64,000 nucleotides of DNA, taken from the NCBI GenBank assembly GCA_019417465.1, contig DXVF01000008.1, positions 29,434 to 93,433 on the forward strand, in the 5' to 3' direction. Positions within the stretch are counted from its first letter, which is position 1, and every line of letters begins with the position of its first letter. The notes below the pieces were generated by a model. It was not told the DNA's origin and searched no databases. It was given only the letters and a program-made list of their open reading frames with translations. This DNA is from Clostridiales bacterium. Lineage in GTDB: Bacteria > Bacillota > Clostridia > TANB77 > CAG-508. Made by a program: the position numbers and the translations under genes. This document shows, one piece after another, positions 54,333 through 63,500 of this stretch.

Positions 54333-55007
54333 CTATCTTTTCATTTTCCTTAAAATATCTTTTTCTTCCTTACTTATCCTATAAGATTCAATCATCTTTT
54401 GAATAGCTTTATTATATGTAAAATCATCTAATTTATTATTCTTTAAATATTTCATTGTTCTTTCTTTATATTTTACATATGCCACTTGCAGAGTCCATGC
54501 AATAGCCATTTTTACATAATAATCTTCTTTTTTCACCCTATCAAATATACTAAATACTTCATTTATATACTCATCTGTTAAATAATAGTCTAAAATAATT
54601 ATGATTGCAAATCTTAATTCAAATTCTTTACTTGAATTAAGATATGTCTTAATAAATTCCCACATTTCCTTTTTATTTTCTCGTACAAACTTGAATGTAG
54701 AACACGAGCAATCACAAACTGCCCAATTATCAATTTTAGGAATAAACTTTGAAAGATACTCCATCCTTATTTCAAAATTCATTTGAGCATATCCTATTAC
54801 AAATCCTTCTAACATTGTTTCTTCGTAATATTCATTTTTGTTTTCTTCTAAGAATTTCCTCCAGTCTCCTTTTGAAATTTCTTTTGCTAATGCTCTTAGT
54901 TTAGGAATTCTAACACCAATAATATTATCATTATTTGGACATAATCCGCTATGAAACTCCTTATATTTTTCATCTGCTAAATTAAATAAATTCTCTCTTA
55001 TATCCAT
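54333..55007 (-). CDS. DNA alkylation repair protein (AlkD-like)
   Basis: 224 residues of HEAT-like helices: GVRIPKLRALAKEISKGDW, NWAVCDCSCSTFKF and YYVKMAIAWTLQVAYVKY match AlkD glycosylases, which remove bulky N3/N7 alkylated bases. The key W and D of the AlkD cleft (NWAVCD) are present. Confidence 0.87.
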   Translation of the reverse strand: MDIRENLFNLADEKYKEFHSGLCPNNDNIIGVRIPKLRALAKEISKGDWRKFLEENKNEYYEETMLEGFVIGYAQMNFEIRMEYLSKFIPKIDNWAVCDCSCSTFKFVRENKKEMWEFIKTYLNSSKEFELRFAIIIILDYYLTDEYINEVFSIFDRVKKEDYYVKMAIAWTLQVAYVKYKERTMKYLKNNKLDDFTYNKAIQKMIESYRISKEEKDILRKMKR

Positions 55008-55088
55008 ATTTTTTCTCCTTTAAAATACACAGCTAAATACTTTTAGTCAATTATTGACTACATAATTTACTTATGTAAGAATAGTGAT

Positions 55089-57467
55089 TTATTTTTCTTT
55101 AAAAACTTTTTTAGCAATATAATTTAGAACTACAAAAATAATAAAAGCACTAATACTTAAAATTACTATTAATAGTATTACATCATTTGTAATCATAATT
55201 GAGAACCAATTTTTTAATACTGTTATTCCTATGCTAAACATAATAATCATCAAAATAAATAATGCTGTTCTAATTCCTTGTGATGCATATGTTTTTCCAG
55301 TTTGATTATTTTTTATTCTAAATATATCAAGTGGCTTACATAAATTTGATAAAAGCATTAATCCTGTAAGTCCTGTTAAGATTACACATATGCTAGAATA
55401 TATCTCTGTTTGTAATTCTAATTTATAACTTACAATTGCAGTAATAACAATATTACTTACTACTGTCAAAGCTGTTGGAATAGCTTTTGAAATTACATTT
55501 TTTAAGAATTCCCCTTTTATTCTTTCTTTATTTGGTTCTAATGCTAAAACAAATGATGGAATTCCTATTGTAATCATGCTTATTAATGTTAATTGAATTG
55601 GCATAAATGGATATGGCATATTTGCTACTAAGAAAATTAATGCTAAAATACTCGCATATATTGTTTTTACTAAGAATAAGCTGGCAGACCTTTCTATATT
55701 ATTAATTGTTCTTCTTCCCTCTAGCACAATTTGGGGCATAGATGCAAAATTAGAATCTAATAATACCATCTGAGATACATTACGTGTAGCATCACTCCCT
55801 GTTGCCATTGCAATACTACAATCTGCTTCTTTTAGTGCTAGCACATCATTTACTCCATCACCAGTCATTGCTACTGTATGTCCATCTTTCTTTAGAGCTT
55901 CTACTAATTGCTTTTTTTGAACTGGAGTTACTCGACCAAAAATAGTATATATTTTTACCGCTTCTTCTAATTGCTGTTTCGTCTTAATCTCTTGCATATC
56001 AATATACTTTTCACTATTTTCTACTCCTGCTCTTTTTGCTATTTTAGACACTGTTATAGGATTATCTCCAGATATAATTTTTATATCTACACCTTGCTCT
56101 TTAAAATATTTTAAAGTTTTATTTGCATCTTTTCTAATTATATCACTAATTAATACTAATCCTAAAACCTCTATTTCACTTGGTAATTCTTTTGCATTAA
56201 ACTCTTCTTTTGAATGTGCAAGTATTATTACTCTATAGTTATTTGAATATTCTTCTATTTTATCTTTATAATCACTGTACTCATCTTTTAATATAAACTC
56301 TGGTGCTCCTATTACATAACTTCCTTTATCTTTGAAAGATATTCCTGACCACTTTTTTTGTGATGAAAATGGTATTTTGGTAACTACATCCCATCCTTTA
56401 TTCCCATTATATTTATTTCTTATTGCTTCTATTGTAGCATTATTATCTTCTGATGCTATAGCAATCTGTGATAAAATTTCTTCTATTTTTTCTCTTGATT
56501 CAGAAATCTCTATAATATCATTTACTTCCATTTTTCCTTCTGTTATTGTACCTGTTTTATCTAAGCATAAAGTATCTACTCTTGCTAAAGTTTCTATACA
56601 GTAAAGTTCTTGTACTAAAACTTTCCTTTTTGATAATCTAACTACACTAATAGCTAAAACTGTACTTGTTAATAATATTAGTCCTTCTGGAATCATACCT
56701 ATAATTGCTGCAACTGTATTAATTACTGCATTTTTTAAACAATTTCCTTCTAAATCAAATTGATTTAGAAATAGTAAAATTGCAATTGGGATTATAGCTA
56801 TTGATACTACTTTAATGATTTTATTTAATGATTTCATAATTTCTGAATTTACTTTTTTTACATATTTGGCACCACTTGAAATTTTTGATGTATAATTTTC
56901 ATCTCCTATATGTATAACTTCAGCTTTGCATTTTCCACTAACAATAAAACTTCCAGATAATAAAGTGTCTCCTTCCTTTTTATATATAACATCAGATTCA
57001 CCAGTAATAAAAGATTCGTTGACTTCTACTTCACCTTCCAATATTATAGAATCAGTTACGATTTGATTTCCTGTTTCTATTATTAGTAAATCATCTATAA
57101 CAATTTCATTAATTCCAATTTCCTGTTTTTTGCCATCTCTTATACAATTAACCTTAGCTTGAGCAAGTATAGATAATTTATCTACTGCTCTTTTTGAATT
57201 AATCTCTTGAATAATACTAATTGCAGTATTACAAAAAATTATTATAAGAAATAATAAATTTTTATATGAACCAACTAAAAATACTGCTATACCTAATAAT
57301 ATATTAATTAAATTAAATAACGTAAATACATTTTCTCTTATTATAGTTTTTACACTTTTAGTTGGAATTGATGTATCATAATTTACTTGTTCTTTTTTTA
57401 TTCTTTCTTCAACTTCTTTTTTAGTTAAACCTGTATTTAATTTTTCTTTCTTTATTACTTCTTCCAT
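55089..57467 (-). CDS. Cation-translocating P-type ATPase (CtpE-like)
   Basis: 792 residues. Actuator motif ITGESDV, phosphorylation site DKTGTITEGKM, hinge TGDGVNDVLALKEADC and about ten membrane helices. The membrane motif MIPEGLILLTSTVLA matches the P-type ATPase subgroup of CtpE/YfgQ, linked to Ca2+ uptake in mycobacteria. The substrate here is uncertain. Confidence 0.87.
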   Translation of the reverse strand: MEEVIKKEKLNTGLTKKEVEERIKKEQVNYDTSIPTKSVKTIIRENVFTLFNLINILLGIAVFLVGSYKNLLFLIIIFCNTAISIIQEINSKRAVDKLSILAQAKVNCIRDGKKQEIGINEIVIDDLLIIETGNQIVTDSIILEGEVEVNESFITGESDVIYKKEGDTLLSGSFIVSGKCKAEVIHIGDENYTSKISSGAKYVKKVNSEIMKSLNKIIKVVSIAIIPIAILLFLNQFDLEGNCLKNAVINTVAAIIGMIPEGLILLTSTVLAISVVRLSKRKVLVQELYCIETLARVDTLCLDKTGTITEGKMEVNDIIEISESREKIEEILSQIAIASEDNNATIEAIRNKYNGNKGWDVVTKIPFSSQKKWSGISFKDKGSYVIGAPEFILKDEYSDYKDKIEEYSNNYRVIILAHSKEEFNAKELPSEIEVLGLVLISDIIRKDANKTLKYFKEQGVDIKIISGDNPITVSKIAKRAGVENSEKYIDMQEIKTKQQLEEAVKIYTIFGRVTPVQKKQLVEALKKDGHTVAMTGDGVNDVLALKEADCSIAMATGSDATRNVSQMVLLDSNFASMPQIVLEGRRTINNIERSASLFLVKTIYASILALIFLVANMPYPFMPIQLTLISMITIGIPSFVLALEPNKERIKGEFLKNVISKAIPTALTVVSNIVITAIVSYKLELQTEIYSSICVILTGLTGLMLLSNLCKPLDIFRIKNNQTGKTYASQGIRTALFILMIIMFSIGITVLKNWFSIMITNDVILLIVILSISAFIIFVVLNYIAKKVFKEK

Positions 57468-57656
57468 TTATATTTTTCCTCTTTTTTATAACATAGTCTT
57501 TATAGCTAATGCACATCTTATGCACTTTTCGGATGTAAAAGATGTGTATGATTCATATTTTACCACTAATGCTTTTATTTATCAAATTTATCTATTTTAT
57601 ATATGTATAATTCACATAATCAAATTTCTGTAATATTCGACATTTATCTGTACATT

Positions 57657-57686
57657 TTAACATATTTATGATATACTTGATATACT
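57657..57686 (+). promoter_or_regulatory. Possible promoter of the 47-residue gene
   Basis: TTAACA (57657) and TATACT (57681) have an 18-bp spacer. Confidence 0.45.
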
Positions 57687-57736
57687 TTGATAAGCCAATC
57701 AGCTTGTTTTAGTATTATAATTTTAGGAGTGATATT

Positions 57737-57880
57737 ATGCACAACGAAAAATGCAACCCTAAAGGAAACAAGCATCATAAAAATAAGGATGCAAAATGCA
57801 CGTCTTCCTGTAGGGAATGTGCAAAAAAACACATCTGCCCAGATGTGTGCCCTCTTGTCAAGAAACATCTTGACGAGTAA
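57737..57880 (+). CDS. Small Cys/His/Lys-rich protein
   Basis: 47 residues (MHNEKCNPKGNKHHKNKDAK, then CRECAKKHICPDVCPLVKKH) with six cysteines and four histidines, so probably metal binding. It has an SD (AGGAGTG), its own double terminator and a G/C content well above its neighbours. Another solitary plus-strand cassette. Confidence 0.55.
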   Translation: MHNEKCNPKGNKHHKNKDAKCTSSCRECAKKHICPDVCPLVKKHLDE

Positions 57881-57885
57881 GATTA

Positions 57886-57943
57886 GGTGCTCTGATAGCA
57901 CCCTAAAAGCAAAAGAATCGCCTTGTTATAGGCGATCTTTTGT
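57886..57943 (+). terminator. Two hairpins after the 47-residue gene
   Basis: GGTGC/GCACC (57886-57903), then ATCGCC/GGCGAT (57917-57937) followed by CTTTTGTTTTT. Confidence 0.7.
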
Positions 57944-57945
57944 TT

Positions 57946-60453
57946 TTATTTTATCACTTTATATATAGATTCATCTTCATAACTATCCATTATTTCTGGA
58001 TTATCTAAAGCAATTTTCTGAATAATATCCTTATTTTGACTAAATGTTGTTACATATCCTTCCAAAGATTTCGCTTTTTCTTGCAATGCTTTTACATTAT
58101 CATTCACATATATTTTAGCTTTTCCTTTTCCATTTTTTGCTTCTTGAATTAAATTCGAAACCGGAGAATTTCCATCAAATGCTAAAACTATCGACTCTCT
58201 TCTTTCGAAAATTTCATAATTGAAACTTTTATATATTCCAAGTTCTTCTTGTTCAGTAGAAATACAAACACCATCTAATTCATCAATAAGAAGTGTTTCG
58301 CCTATTTCTTTTGAAACTTTTTTTGGAATAATAGCATCTATTTCAAATTTTTTCCCTGATTCTTTACTAATATCTATAATCTCTTTCTCATATCCTTGCA
58401 TTTTATGTCCAATTACAAAATATACTTTTTCATTATTTAATTTTTGAATTAATTTTTTTAAAATTTCTTTGCCTTTTTCATCTAGAATAGTTTCTCTTCC
58501 CTTTGAATTAAAGCTACCTCCTACTATTATAATTGGTACTTTATTTTCTGGTAGTTTTACTATTTTCTCCTTTAATAACTCTTCTGAATCAATGTCTGTA
58601 CTACCTAATATTTTAAATTCTCTATTTTCATTTAATTTTATTTCTTTTAATTCTTCTTCTAAAATAGCATCTTTAATATTTCTTCCATTTAGCCATTTTT
58701 CAAATTTTTCACTTTTTATTTTAAAATACTTATCACTATCATTTATTATTTTGTCTTCGACTTTTCTCATCTTTAATAAATCATCTTCAGTTAAATTTAA
58801 TAAGTTAGTAAGAGCCATTTGCTCTTCCATACAATCTGTACCATAAAATCCACATCCATCTGACCCTTGTACACAAGATACTCCATTACTTAAATATTTT
58901 TTTATTGGATGTTCTTCTACTTTTGTTAAGTTATTTAATCTAACATTAGAAGTTAATTGGAATTCTAATATAATCCCATCTTTTTTCATTTCATTCATTA
59001 ATGCTATTCCTTCATGTGTGTCTAGGTCGATTCCATATAAACCATGACCAATTCTGCATTTTGGCACTTTTGTTCCATTTGGTACCGCCTCTTTTATACA
59101 ATCTACAGCTCTTTGCACATTTTCTTTAAAACTATCATTCTCACCTGCATGTATTCTAATTGTAAATCCATTATCTTCTTTAATAGCAAATTCTACTAAT
59201 TCTTTAATAACTTGTTTAAAATTACGAATATCGTTAATTTCTTCACCTATAATATCACTTCCAACAATATATGGACTTTTAGCTGCTACTTTTAAAACAT
59301 CTACTCCTTCTTTTAATTGTTGTTCAGACATTAAAGTTCTACTAAGTGACCCTAAAAATCTTAATTTAACATTAGTTTCAATTTCAATTTTTGGTATTAT
59401 TTCATGTAATTCTTTTAAGATTTTTGCACCTTCTTCTCCTTTTCTTACAATCCATGTCACAGATATTTCTGCATAATATATGCCTTGTTTTTGATATTGT
59501 CTTGCTACCCAAAGGAGTTTATCTTGAAGAAGACTATTTGTTTTATATTCTTCTTTCTTACTATCTTCTAGCATTGTTTTTAGAATTCTTCTTATATCTT
59601 TTTCTGTAATAGAATCTACTTTGCTTTCTTCTATATCTATTTTATTTTCACTTATTTGGCCTTTAGAAAAAGCATAACGATAAATATAAAGTTTTTCTAA
59701 ATTTGTAAAAACCGCTTGCCCATCTTTCATTAATACTAAACTATTTCTTATTTTAGCAATATTTTCTTCCATATTCTTTTTATTGTTTAATATTAAATCT
59801 GCAAAATTAATAAATGTTTCATCATCTATCTTACGAGTTAATCTTTTTCCTGGCAAATCACAATAAGCATATTTCTTCTCTATTTCACATCTTTTTTCAA
59901 ATATTTCTTTTGCTTGTTTGTCTGAAAGCTTTAGTCCTAACTTTTTTATATAATAAAGTGAATATTTTATTTGATGCTTAATGCCTAATGCTATTAAAAT
60001 ATCTGAATTTAAGTTTGCATGAATATGTGTATGTAAATCTGTTCTAAATTTACTTTTCTTTAAAATATATGTTTTTATTATTGTCTTTTTAACATCAATT
60101 TTATAATCTTTTGTTTGTGACATTAATGTTTTATTAATAGCAGGTATTTGTGCTTTCATTTCTATTCTTCCATCATTATATATATTGGCAATTTTAATAC
60201 CTCCAAGTCTAAAAATATATACTTCTTCATTATCTGCATTTATACTTGCCGGAATTATACCTTTAATTACTTTCATATCTTTCTCATTTTTTGTTGTTTG
60301 AACATTACATATTTTCGCTAGATTTGTAATTAAATTGCCTGTTTTATGATTTGGAGTTTCTAATATATATTCTATTTCATCTTCATTTCTTCTATATAAA
60401 TTTATTATAATATCTTTCTCTTTATCTAAATAAAACCTGTTATATAATTCCAT
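57946..60453 (-). CDS. Large adenosine deaminase-like protein with C-terminal alpha/beta domain
   Basis: 835 residues. The deaminase fold covers about 135-580: metal site DLHTHIHANL, then TIRIHAGEND (catalytic Glu), CRIGHGLYGI and GSDGCGFYGTDC; the spacing is stretched by insertions compared with ordinary adenosine deaminase. After a linker, residues about 635-830 form a Rossmann-like domain (IIIVGGSFNSKGRE, YFVIGHKMQGYEKEI) that recalls SLOG-type nucleotide-sensing domains. The N-terminal 130 residues are unassigned. The substrate is unknown; no RdrA-like ATPase is nearby. It lies downstream of murI. Confidence 0.65.
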   Translation of the reverse strand: MELYNRFYLDKEKDIIINLYRRNEDEIEYILETPNHKTGNLITNLAKICNVQTTKNEKDMKVIKGIIPASINADNEEVYIFRLGGIKIANIYNDGRIEMKAQIPAINKTLMSQTKDYKIDVKKTIIKTYILKKSKFRTDLHTHIHANLNSDILIALGIKHQIKYSLYYIKKLGLKLSDKQAKEIFEKRCEIEKKYAYCDLPGKRLTRKIDDETFINFADLILNNKKNMEENIAKIRNSLVLMKDGQAVFTNLEKLYIYRYAFSKGQISENKIDIEESKVDSITEKDIRRILKTMLEDSKKEEYKTNSLLQDKLLWVARQYQKQGIYYAEISVTWIVRKGEEGAKILKELHEIIPKIEIETNVKLRFLGSLSRTLMSEQQLKEGVDVLKVAAKSPYIVGSDIIGEEINDIRNFKQVIKELVEFAIKEDNGFTIRIHAGENDSFKENVQRAVDCIKEAVPNGTKVPKCRIGHGLYGIDLDTHEGIALMNEMKKDGIILEFQLTSNVRLNNLTKVEEHPIKKYLSNGVSCVQGSDGCGFYGTDCMEEQMALTNLLNLTEDDLLKMRKVEDKIINDSDKYFKIKSEKFEKWLNGRNIKDAILEEELKEIKLNENREFKILGSTDIDSEELLKEKIVKLPENKVPIIIVGGSFNSKGRETILDEKGKEILKKLIQKLNNEKVYFVIGHKMQGYEKEIIDISKESGKKFEIDAIIPKKVSKEIGETLLIDELDGVCISTEQEELGIYKSFNYEIFERRESIVLAFDGNSPVSNLIQEAKNGKGKAKIYVNDNVKALQEKAKSLEGYVTTFSQNKDIIQKIALDNPEIMDSYEDESIYKVIK

Positions 60454-60527
60454 TTTATTCTCTCCTTTTAAAAGAATTTATGTTAACTATTATAACATAT
60501 AATACGTCACACATCAATATAAATTTA

Positions 60528-60558
60528 ATAAAAAGACACAATCGTGCCTTTTATTATA
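60528..60558 (-). terminator. Terminator after murI
   Basis: AAAAGGCAC and GTGTCTTTTT pair around a short loop and are followed by T-rich sequence on the minus strand. Confidence 0.65.
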
Positions 60559-60602
60559 TGAATGTATTAATAAATCTTTACAAATCATAAACTTTTTTAT
60601 TT

Positions 60603-61400
60603 TTAAATATTAGCTTTGTTTATTATTAATTCTTCATTTATTAATTTTTTCGCAACATTTATAAAATTACATTCTATATCTGTTAAGTATATTTTACAAT
60701 CCTTATTCAAACTTTTATTTTCAATATTTCTATCTTTTAACAATCTTTTCATGAAATCAGCAATCATCTTTCCAGTATTTATAATTTCCGTTTTATCACC
60801 TAGTTCTTCTTTTATCACATCTTCAAATAGTGGATAATGTGTACATCCTAATACTAAAGCATCTATATTTCTCATATCTTTTAAATATTCTCTTACTGCT
60901 AATTTTGCTATTTCATTATTGGTCCACCCCTCTTCTGCCATTGGTGCAAGTAGTGGACATGCTTTATTTATTACACAAATATCTTCTTTTTTTTCTTTTA
61001 TGGATTTTTCCCAACCATTACTCCTTATAGTTCCTGATGTAGCGATTACACCAACTACTTTTATATTTTGCCTATCCTGTATATATTCTACTGTAGGTTC
61101 TATTATTCCAACAATTGGTATGTTATATGTTTTGCGAACAATATTCAAAGCCTGACTAGTCGCTGTTCCACAAGCAATTATAATTGCTTTTACATCTTTT
61201 CCTAAAAGAAACTCTATGCCTTTTTTAGTAAGTTCTATTATTGTTTCTTTAGATTTACTTCCATATGGAAATCTTTTAGTATCGCCTAAATATATAATTT
61301 TTTCATTTGGTAATTTTTTCTTTATTTCTTTAAGTACAGTCATTCCACCTACTCCAGAATCAAACATTCCAATTGGTCTTGTATCCATTTTTTCTAACAT
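60603..61400 (-). CDS. murI: Glutamate racemase
   Basis: 265 residues. Both catalytic cysteines are present: IIIACGTATSQ (about 77) and VLGCTHYPLF (about 190), plus FDSGVGGMTVLKEI and IYLGDTKRFPYGSKS. It makes D-glutamate for peptidoglycan. The SD GGAGGGAG is about 25 nt from the ATG, separated by a perfect hairpin; a second ATG at 61388 is possible. Confidence 0.93.
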   Translation of the reverse strand: MLEKMDTRPIGMFDSGVGGMTVLKEIKKKLPNEKIIYLGDTKRFPYGSKSKETIIELTKKGIEFLLGKDVKAIIIACGTATSQALNIVRKTYNIPIVGIIEPTVEYIQDRQNIKVVGVIATSGTIRSNGWEKSIKEKKEDICVINKACPLLAPMAEEGWTNNEIAKLAVREYLKDMRNIDALVLGCTHYPLFEDVIKEELGDKTEIINTGKMIADFMKRLLKDRNIENKSLNKDCKIYLTDIECNFINVAKKLINEELIINKANI

Positions 61401-61435
61401 ATGTAGTTTTTAAAAAAACTACATACTCCCTCCTT
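61401..61435 (-). promoter_or_regulatory. Hairpin between SD and start codon of murI
   Basis: The minus strand reads GGAGGGAGT, then the 24-nt palindrome ATGTAGTTTTT/AAAAACTACAT, then the murI ATG. The palindrome starts with ATG-TAG, a two-codon open frame right after the SD. Folding of the hairpin would bring the SD next to the real start. Confidence 0.5.
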
Positions 61436-61586
61436 CTTCATTATATTTTATATAGTATTATACCATAAATTTACATATAATAAACTTTTTTTCTTATTTT
61501 TTTCATTTTATCACATCTATTTGATACATATCATAATATATATTAAGCCAAAGAGCTGTAATATTATGAAAGGATGATGAAAAATA

Positions 61587-62381
61587 ATGGAATATGATAA
61601 AAATATATGTCCAGTAGTAGATGTTGATGGTGTGATTGCAACTGGTAAACAATTCGATTTAGATATTACTTTACCAAAGGATAATAGAAATGTAATCTAT
61701 GGAATAATAAAAGATTGTTATAAAGAGCCTGTTCGCGATGCTGTTGTAAAATTAATTGAAGTAGTTTGTGAATGCGGTAAAGAGGAAAGAAGACCAGTGT
61801 CTCATACTTTTACTGATAAAAATGGTGAATTTGTATTTGGGCCTTTATGTCCAGATAAATTTTATGAAATACAAATTTGGGTAGACCAAGTAAAACATGC
61901 TAAAATATGTGCTACTTGCGAACATGAAGGTTCTTGCCTAAAAGGTGTAGATATAGACTGTGATAAAAAAGATAAATGTTGTCACAAAGAAAAATACGAT
62001 TTTAAAGATGAATGTGAACACAAGGAAAAATGTGAATGCAAAGACAAATGTGAACACAAGGAAAAATGTGAATGCAAAGACAAATGTGAGCACAAGGAAA
62101 AATGTGAATGCAAAGATAAATGCGAGCACAAGGAAAAATGTGAATGCAAAGATAAATGCGAGCACAAGGAAAAATGTGAATGCAAAAATAAATGTGAGCA
62201 CAAGGAAAAATGTGAATGCAAAAATGAATGCGAACACAAAGAAAAATGTGAATGCAAAAATGAATGCGAACACAAAGAAAAATGTGAATGCAAAGATGAA
62301 TGTGAACACAAAGAAAAAGATTGCAAAGATAAATGTGATTTTAAAGGAAATTACGATCCAAGACCTTTTTATTATAGATAA
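61587..62381 (+). CDS. Cys-rich 12-residue-repeat protein with CnaB-like domain
   Basis: 264 residues. The N-terminal 110 residues contain a carboxypeptidase-regulatory/CnaB-like beta fold (VIYGIIKDCYKEPVRDAVVK, TFTDKNGEFVFGPLCPDKFY). The rest is eight full copies and a partial ninth of a 12-residue unit CEHKEKCECKDK with D/N and K/E variation. A soluble, disulfide- or metal-linked surface layer protein, perhaps of the spore, is plausible. SD GAAAGGA. The DNA repeat (36 bp units) makes copy number likely to vary. Confidence 0.7.
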   Translation: MEYDKNICPVVDVDGVIATGKQFDLDITLPKDNRNVIYGIIKDCYKEPVRDAVVKLIEVVCECGKEERRPVSHTFTDKNGEFVFGPLCPDKFYEIQIWVDQVKHAKICATCEHEGSCLKGVDIDCDKKDKCCHKEKYDFKDECEHKEKCECKDKCEHKEKCECKDKCEHKEKCECKDKCEHKEKCECKDKCEHKEKCECKNKCEHKEKCECKNECEHKEKCECKNECEHKEKCECKDECEHKEKDCKDKCDFKGNYDPRPFYYR

Positions 62382-62408
62382 ATCTTAGCTAATATATGTA
62401 ATTATCAG

Positions 62409-62440
62409 ATGGATAAACTTTGAAGAAAGGTTTATCCATT
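62409..62440 (+). terminator. Terminator of the Cys-rich repeat gene
   Basis: ATGGATAAAC and GTTTATCCAT form a perfect stem, followed by TTGATTTG. Confidence 0.7.
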
Positions 62441-62484
62441 TGATTTGATAGTATAGAAAAAGCCTAAAACTTTTACGATAGTCT

Positions 62485-62625
62485 TTATATAATTCCTATT
62501 TTTTTCATCATTTGTTTTCCCTTTTTCATTAGTTTCTTTTTATCTTGTCCCATTGTTTCAGTATAAGCAAGTACTAAACTCGCAGAAACAATACTTCCTA
62601 TTAACATACCTTTAACAAATTTCAT
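62485..62625 (-). CDS. Small YtxH-like membrane protein
   Basis: 46 residues: a short membrane segment (FVKGMLIGSIVSASLVLAY) and a basic Lys/Met-rich tail. SD AAGGAGG eight bases before the ATG. Similar to small YtxH-like envelope proteins; role unknown. Confidence 0.6.
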   Translation of the reverse strand: MKFVKGMLIGSIVSASLVLAYTETMGQDKKKLMKKGKQMMKKIGII

Positions 62626-62659
62626 TATTTTTTCCTCCTTCTACATATTTTTAAATATA

Positions 62660-63037
62660 TTATGCCTTATTCTTTGACTTTATATACTCGTTATATAAAG
62701 AATATACTTCATGAATAGCAATAATTATCAAAAATATTGCAAAACATTTTTTTAATTTGTTTACATTTATATTGCTTCCTATATATGCTCCTATAACAGC
62801 TCCTATAATTCCTGAAACTGATAAGAAAACAGCCAATTTTATATTTATATTTTTTTCTTTTAAATTTACAATTATAGATATAATAGAAGTAGGAATAAAG
62901 AATATTAAATTAGTTGCTTGTGCTATATGTTGATCATATTTCCAAATTATAGATAATAAAAGTATTAGTATTGTTCCACCACCCATTCCGATACCAGTAA
63001 CAATACCTGAAACAATCCCTATTAATATCTCTACCAT
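62660..63037 (-). CDS. TauE/SafE half-transporter, copy 1
   Basis: About 125 residues with four membrane helices; GIVTGIGMGGGTILILLLSI is the glycine-rich TauE motif. The ATG at 63037 is chosen because AAGGAG lies upstream, although 14 bases away; the frame stays open to 63091. Half-size TauE proteins probably pair with each other: the next gene encodes the other half. The family exports sulfite or organosulfonates. Confidence 0.72.
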   Translation of the reverse strand: MVEILIGIVSGIVTGIGMGGGTILILLLSIIWKYDQHIAQATNLIFFIPTSIISIIVNLKEKNINIKLAVFLSVSGIIGAVIGAYIGSNINVNKLKKCFAIFLIIIAIHEVYSLYNEYIKSKNKA

Positions 63038-63135
63038 AGTTACTAACAGACTCTCCTTCTGATCTATTCGTTGACTGAGAATTTTTATCATTTTTAAAAG
63101 TGCAGCCCAAACTATTCTTCTATACCTATGTCATT

Positions 63136-63480
63136 TCATTTTAATAAGTTAAATGCTGCATAAAACAAAAATACAATAAAAATAACTTTTAAGTATTTAT
63201 TATTAATTTTATTTAAAAGCTTAGAACCTATAAATCCTCCAATTATTCCACCTATTGCTGTTTTTATTCCTATATCCCAGTTTATATAATTATTTTTATA
63301 ATAAAATATAGTACTTGTTAATACCATTGGTAATATTGCAAAAATAGTTGTTACTCTAGCTTCTTTTTCATCTAGTCCTAAAAAATAAATACAAGCTGGA
63401 AGCAATATTAACCCTCCACCAGAAGCGAATAGACCACTAAAGAAACCAGCTATAATTCCTATTATTATTTTTTTTATCAT
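63136..63480 (-). CDS. TauE/SafE half-transporter, copy 2
   Basis: 114 residues, four membrane helices, with the motif GFFSGLFASGGGLILLPACI. It lies directly upstream of copy 1 on the same strand, so a heterodimeric eight-helix transporter is likely. The overlap in motif shows both are N-terminal-type repeats, not fragments of one broken gene. Confidence 0.75.
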   Translation of the reverse strand: MIKKIIIGIIAGFFSGLFASGGGLILLPACIYFLGLDEKEARVTTIFAILPMVLTSTIFYYKNNYINWDIGIKTAIGGIIGGFIGSKLLNKINNKYLKVIFIVFLFYAAFNLLK

Positions 63481-63500
63481 CTTATACCACTTTTTTATTC

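Noticed and set aside
57946..60453. RADAR defence system (RdrB-like deaminase)
   Set aside because: No RdrA-type ATPase nearby; neighbours are murI and a P-type ATPase gene.
61938..62388. Long open frames on other strands across the Cys-rich repeat
   Set aside because: They follow from the 36-bp repeat having no stops in several frames; only the plus-strand frame at 61587 has an SD and a folded N-terminal domain.
62660..63480. The two TauE genes as one gene broken by frameshift
   Set aside because: Both contain the N-terminal-type glycine motif and each has four helices and its own start, so they are two half-size proteins.
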